From: an uncultured Gordonibacter sp. | GTDB taxonomy: Bacteria; Actinomycetota; Coriobacteriia; Coriobacteriales; Eggerthellaceae | DNA: 42,816 nt | Reading direction: 5' to 3' | NCBI GenBank assembly: GCA_904420575.1 | Contig: CAJFVW010000052.1 | Location: 1 to 42,816 of the forward strand | In this document: in pieces, positions 41,120 to 42,816 of the stretch | Numbering within the stretch: the first letter of the stretch is position 1 | How the letters are laid out: each line of letters starts with the position of its first letter | Translations under genes and position numbers: made by a program | The notes under the pieces: generated by a model | What the model was told of the DNA's origin: nothing | Databases searched by the model: none | What the model saw: the letters and a program-made list of their open reading frames with translations, nothing else

Positions 41120-42427
41120 ATGGAAACTTGGCTCGCTTGCCGGCAACGGCGGCTCGGCGTCGTCGGGCTCGTCTGCCTGCTCGTCATAACCTCGCTGGTC
41201 ACTCCCCTCTCGCTCGACATGTACACGCCGGCCATTCCCCACATGACCGACTACTTCGACGCGGACGCCGGTACCGTCAACCTCACGCTCGTGGACTACT
41301 ACCTGTTCTTCGCCGTGGGTCTGCTGTTGTTTGGCCCGGTGAGCGACCGGCTGGGACGCAAGCCGGTGCTCATCGGCGGCGTGGTCGCCTATGTGGTTGC
41401 CAGCGTGCTGTGCGCCATGGCGTTCGACATCTGGATGCTCGTGGTCACGCGCGTCCTGCAGGCCCTGGGCGCCGGTGCCTCGAGCGCCGTGTCCACGGCC
41501 GTGGTGAAGGACGCCATCGCCGTGGACAAGCGTGAGGTCGTGCTTTCGGTCGTGCAGGTCATGTTCGTCATCGGGCCGGTATTGGCGCCCGTCGTGGGCG
41601 CCCTCGTGCTGCAGGTGGCCGACTGGCGCATGACGTTCTGGGTGCTCGCCCTCATAGGGAGCGGCTGCCTGGTGCTCGTGCTGCTGTTCGAGGAGACGCT
41701 TCCCGCCGAGGAGCGTGTGCAGACCGGTGCGCTGGGAACGCTGAAGAATCTCGCCGTGGTGGCGAAGAACAAGGGATTCACCGTGTTCCTGCTGGTCACA
41801 GCCCTGTTCAACCTGCCATTCATGGCGTACATCGCCGTGGGGTCCTACGTGTACATCACGTTCTTCGGCCTGTCCGAGCTGGCGTACAGCTGCTACTTCG
41901 CCGTCGCGGCGCTCGTCACGGCCACCGGGCCGCTCATCTGGCTGTTCGCGTCCCGATTCGTGAGCGCGCGCACGTTCACCACCATCATGATCGCCGTGGG
42001 CGCGGCGGCGGGCGGCGCCATGCTTGCCTTGGGATCGCTCTCGCCCGTCCTTTTCTGCCTCACGTTCGTGGCCTTCGCGCTGGCCGAGGCCTGCATCCGG
42101 CCCTACAGCACGAACATCCTGCTGTCCCAGCAGGAACACGACACCGGCGCCGCCGCGTCGCTCATCAACTTCGCGCACACGGCCGTCGGCAGCGTCGGCA
42201 TGCTCGTCGCCGTCATGCCTTGGCCGAACTTCGTCGTGGGCATCGGCGTCATCATCGTGGCCACCATGGCGGCGGCGGGAGGCATCTGGTGGGCGCTTCT
42301 GCGCTCCAGCATCCCGCTCGTCGGCATCAAGCAACATCCGGCCGCGGCGGGCTCATCCGCAGAAGCAGGCGAGCTCGAGGCGGCGTCAGCGGGCGCTTCC
42401 GAACAGGTGCCCGAACAGCCAGCGTGA
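41120..42427 (+). CDS. Bcr/CflA-type multidrug efflux MFS transporter
   Basis: 435 residues with about 12 helices. TPLSLDMYTPAIPHMTDYF near residue 30 and GPVSDRLGRKPVLIGG (the helix 2-3 loop) are characteristic of the Bcr/CflA drug:proton antiporters. The first-half segment VVTRVLQALGAGASS and the later IGPVLAPVVGALVL (antiporter motif C-like) support export. The tail is Ala/Glu-rich. The ATG at 41120 has only a weak GGGAAACGG site, which suits control by the structured leader. The drug substrate cannot be read. Confidence 0.87.
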   Translation: METWLACRQRRLGVVGLVCLLVITSLVTPLSLDMYTPAIPHMTDYFDADAGTVNLTLVDYYLFFAVGLLLFGPVSDRLGRKPVLIGGVVAYVVASVLCAMAFDIWMLVVTRVLQALGAGASSAVSTAVVKDAIAVDKREVVLSVVQVMFVIGPVLAPVVGALVLQVADWRMTFWVLALIGSGCLVLVLLFEETLPAEERVQTGALGTLKNLAVVAKNKGFTVFLLVTALFNLPFMAYIAVGSYVYITFFGLSELAYSCYFAVAALVTATGPLIWLFASRFVSARTFTTIMIAVGAAAGGAMLALGSLSPVLFCLTFVAFALAEACIRPYSTNILLSQQEHDTGAAASLINFAHTAVGSVGMLVAVMPWPNFVVGIGVIIVATMAAAGGIWWALLRSSIPLVGIKQHPAAAGSSAEAGELEAASAGASEQVPEQPA

Positions 42428-42816
42428 TCTGCGGCGCGCACCATCTCGTCCCTCCCCTTTTCCCTCCTGCCATGACCGCTTTCCGCACGGCGCGACGAAC
42501 GGGCCACCTCGCGAACGCGCCGTGTCTGAGCGGGTGGCCAGAACGCGCTTGCGATGGGCATCGTGGAAGGCAGCCTGATGCCGCACGTGGCAAGCTTTCT
42601 GCACGAAAACCACCGACATGAACCGTTCAACGCGAATGCGCAGGGGAAATCTCTGCGGATTTTGGTGCGTACGCGGACGAGCTCTCTCGCCATCAGGGGT
42701 TTTTGGGATGTCCTTCGATCATGGCCTTGCGTCACGTGGCTCACATCGATGATTTTCGTGCAAAAAAAACGCGTTGAAGCCGGCATTGAGATCTCAAGCC
42801 CTTCCCCGTGCCCTTC
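42428..42816. other. Right end without a recognised gene
   Basis: 389 bases. A weak inverted repeat, GGCCACC (42502-42508) and GGTGGCC (42533-42539), may terminate the efflux gene, and an A8 run occurs near 42763. I see no convincing coding frame. The next gene probably lies outside the window. Confidence 0.35.

Noticed and set aside
42103-42786. Minus-strand open frame at the right end
   Set aside because: It mostly mirrors the efflux gene, with no ribosome site or family similarity.

Overview
The window looks like chromosomal DNA of an anaerobic gut actinobacterium of the Eggerthellaceae (Eggerthella/Gordonibacter type). The evidence is high GC, strong GGAGG ribosome binding sites, a dense set of twin-arginine lipoprotein flavoenzymes and molybdopterin oxidoreductases, and paired membrane-bound LuxR regulators. 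Species cannot be assigned from sequence reading alone. No phage, insertion sequence, tRNA, rRNA or CRISPR array was seen.

Layout. 1-3950: end of an upstream gene, a Tat-exported flavoprotein resembling 3-ketosteroid delta-1-dehydrogenase, a small XRE regulator with its membrane partner and a 12-bp dyad operator, and an acetamidase/formamidase. 4219-11852: an operon reading leftward with an MFS transporter, a Mo enzyme large subunit of the pyrogallol-phloroglucinol transhydroxylase / catechol dehydroxylase type, its three-cluster iron-sulfur subunit and an SLC13-type transporter. After a terminator comes a regulator with a LysR head and a LuxR tail. 12408-14167: a bacterial eRF1-like (baeRF) protein convergent with a flavodoxin-fold reductase. 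14767-20709: two FMN/FAD flavoproteins flanking a membrane LuxR regulator that carries an in-frame stop. 21149-23685: a histidine kinase and an OmpR-type response regulator, convergent and sharing a CTAG. 24064-27383: a membrane LuxR regulator divergent from a flavoprotein. 27541-32898: a LysR regulator divergent from a cytoplasmic Mo/W enzyme, its small ferredoxin and an MFS carrier. 33385-37415: a DMSO-reductase-type Tat enzyme with a four-cluster subunit and a Crp/Fnr regulator. 37416-42816: a repeat cluster, a zinc-ribbon protein, a NarK-like carrier, a lipoprotein, a 24-codon peptide gene and a Bcr/CflA-type efflux pump behind a structured leader.

Together the genes read as a set of anaerobic reduction or respiration modules. 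Each has a Tat-exported lipoprotein flavoenzyme or a Mo enzyme, one or more carriers, and a local regulator. Substrates cannot be read from the sequence. The most unusual items are the LysR-LuxR double-headed regulator with its transhydroxylase-like operon, two unrelated-looking 29-bp-period repeat clusters (32900-33015 and 37608-37836), and the interrupted membrane regulator.
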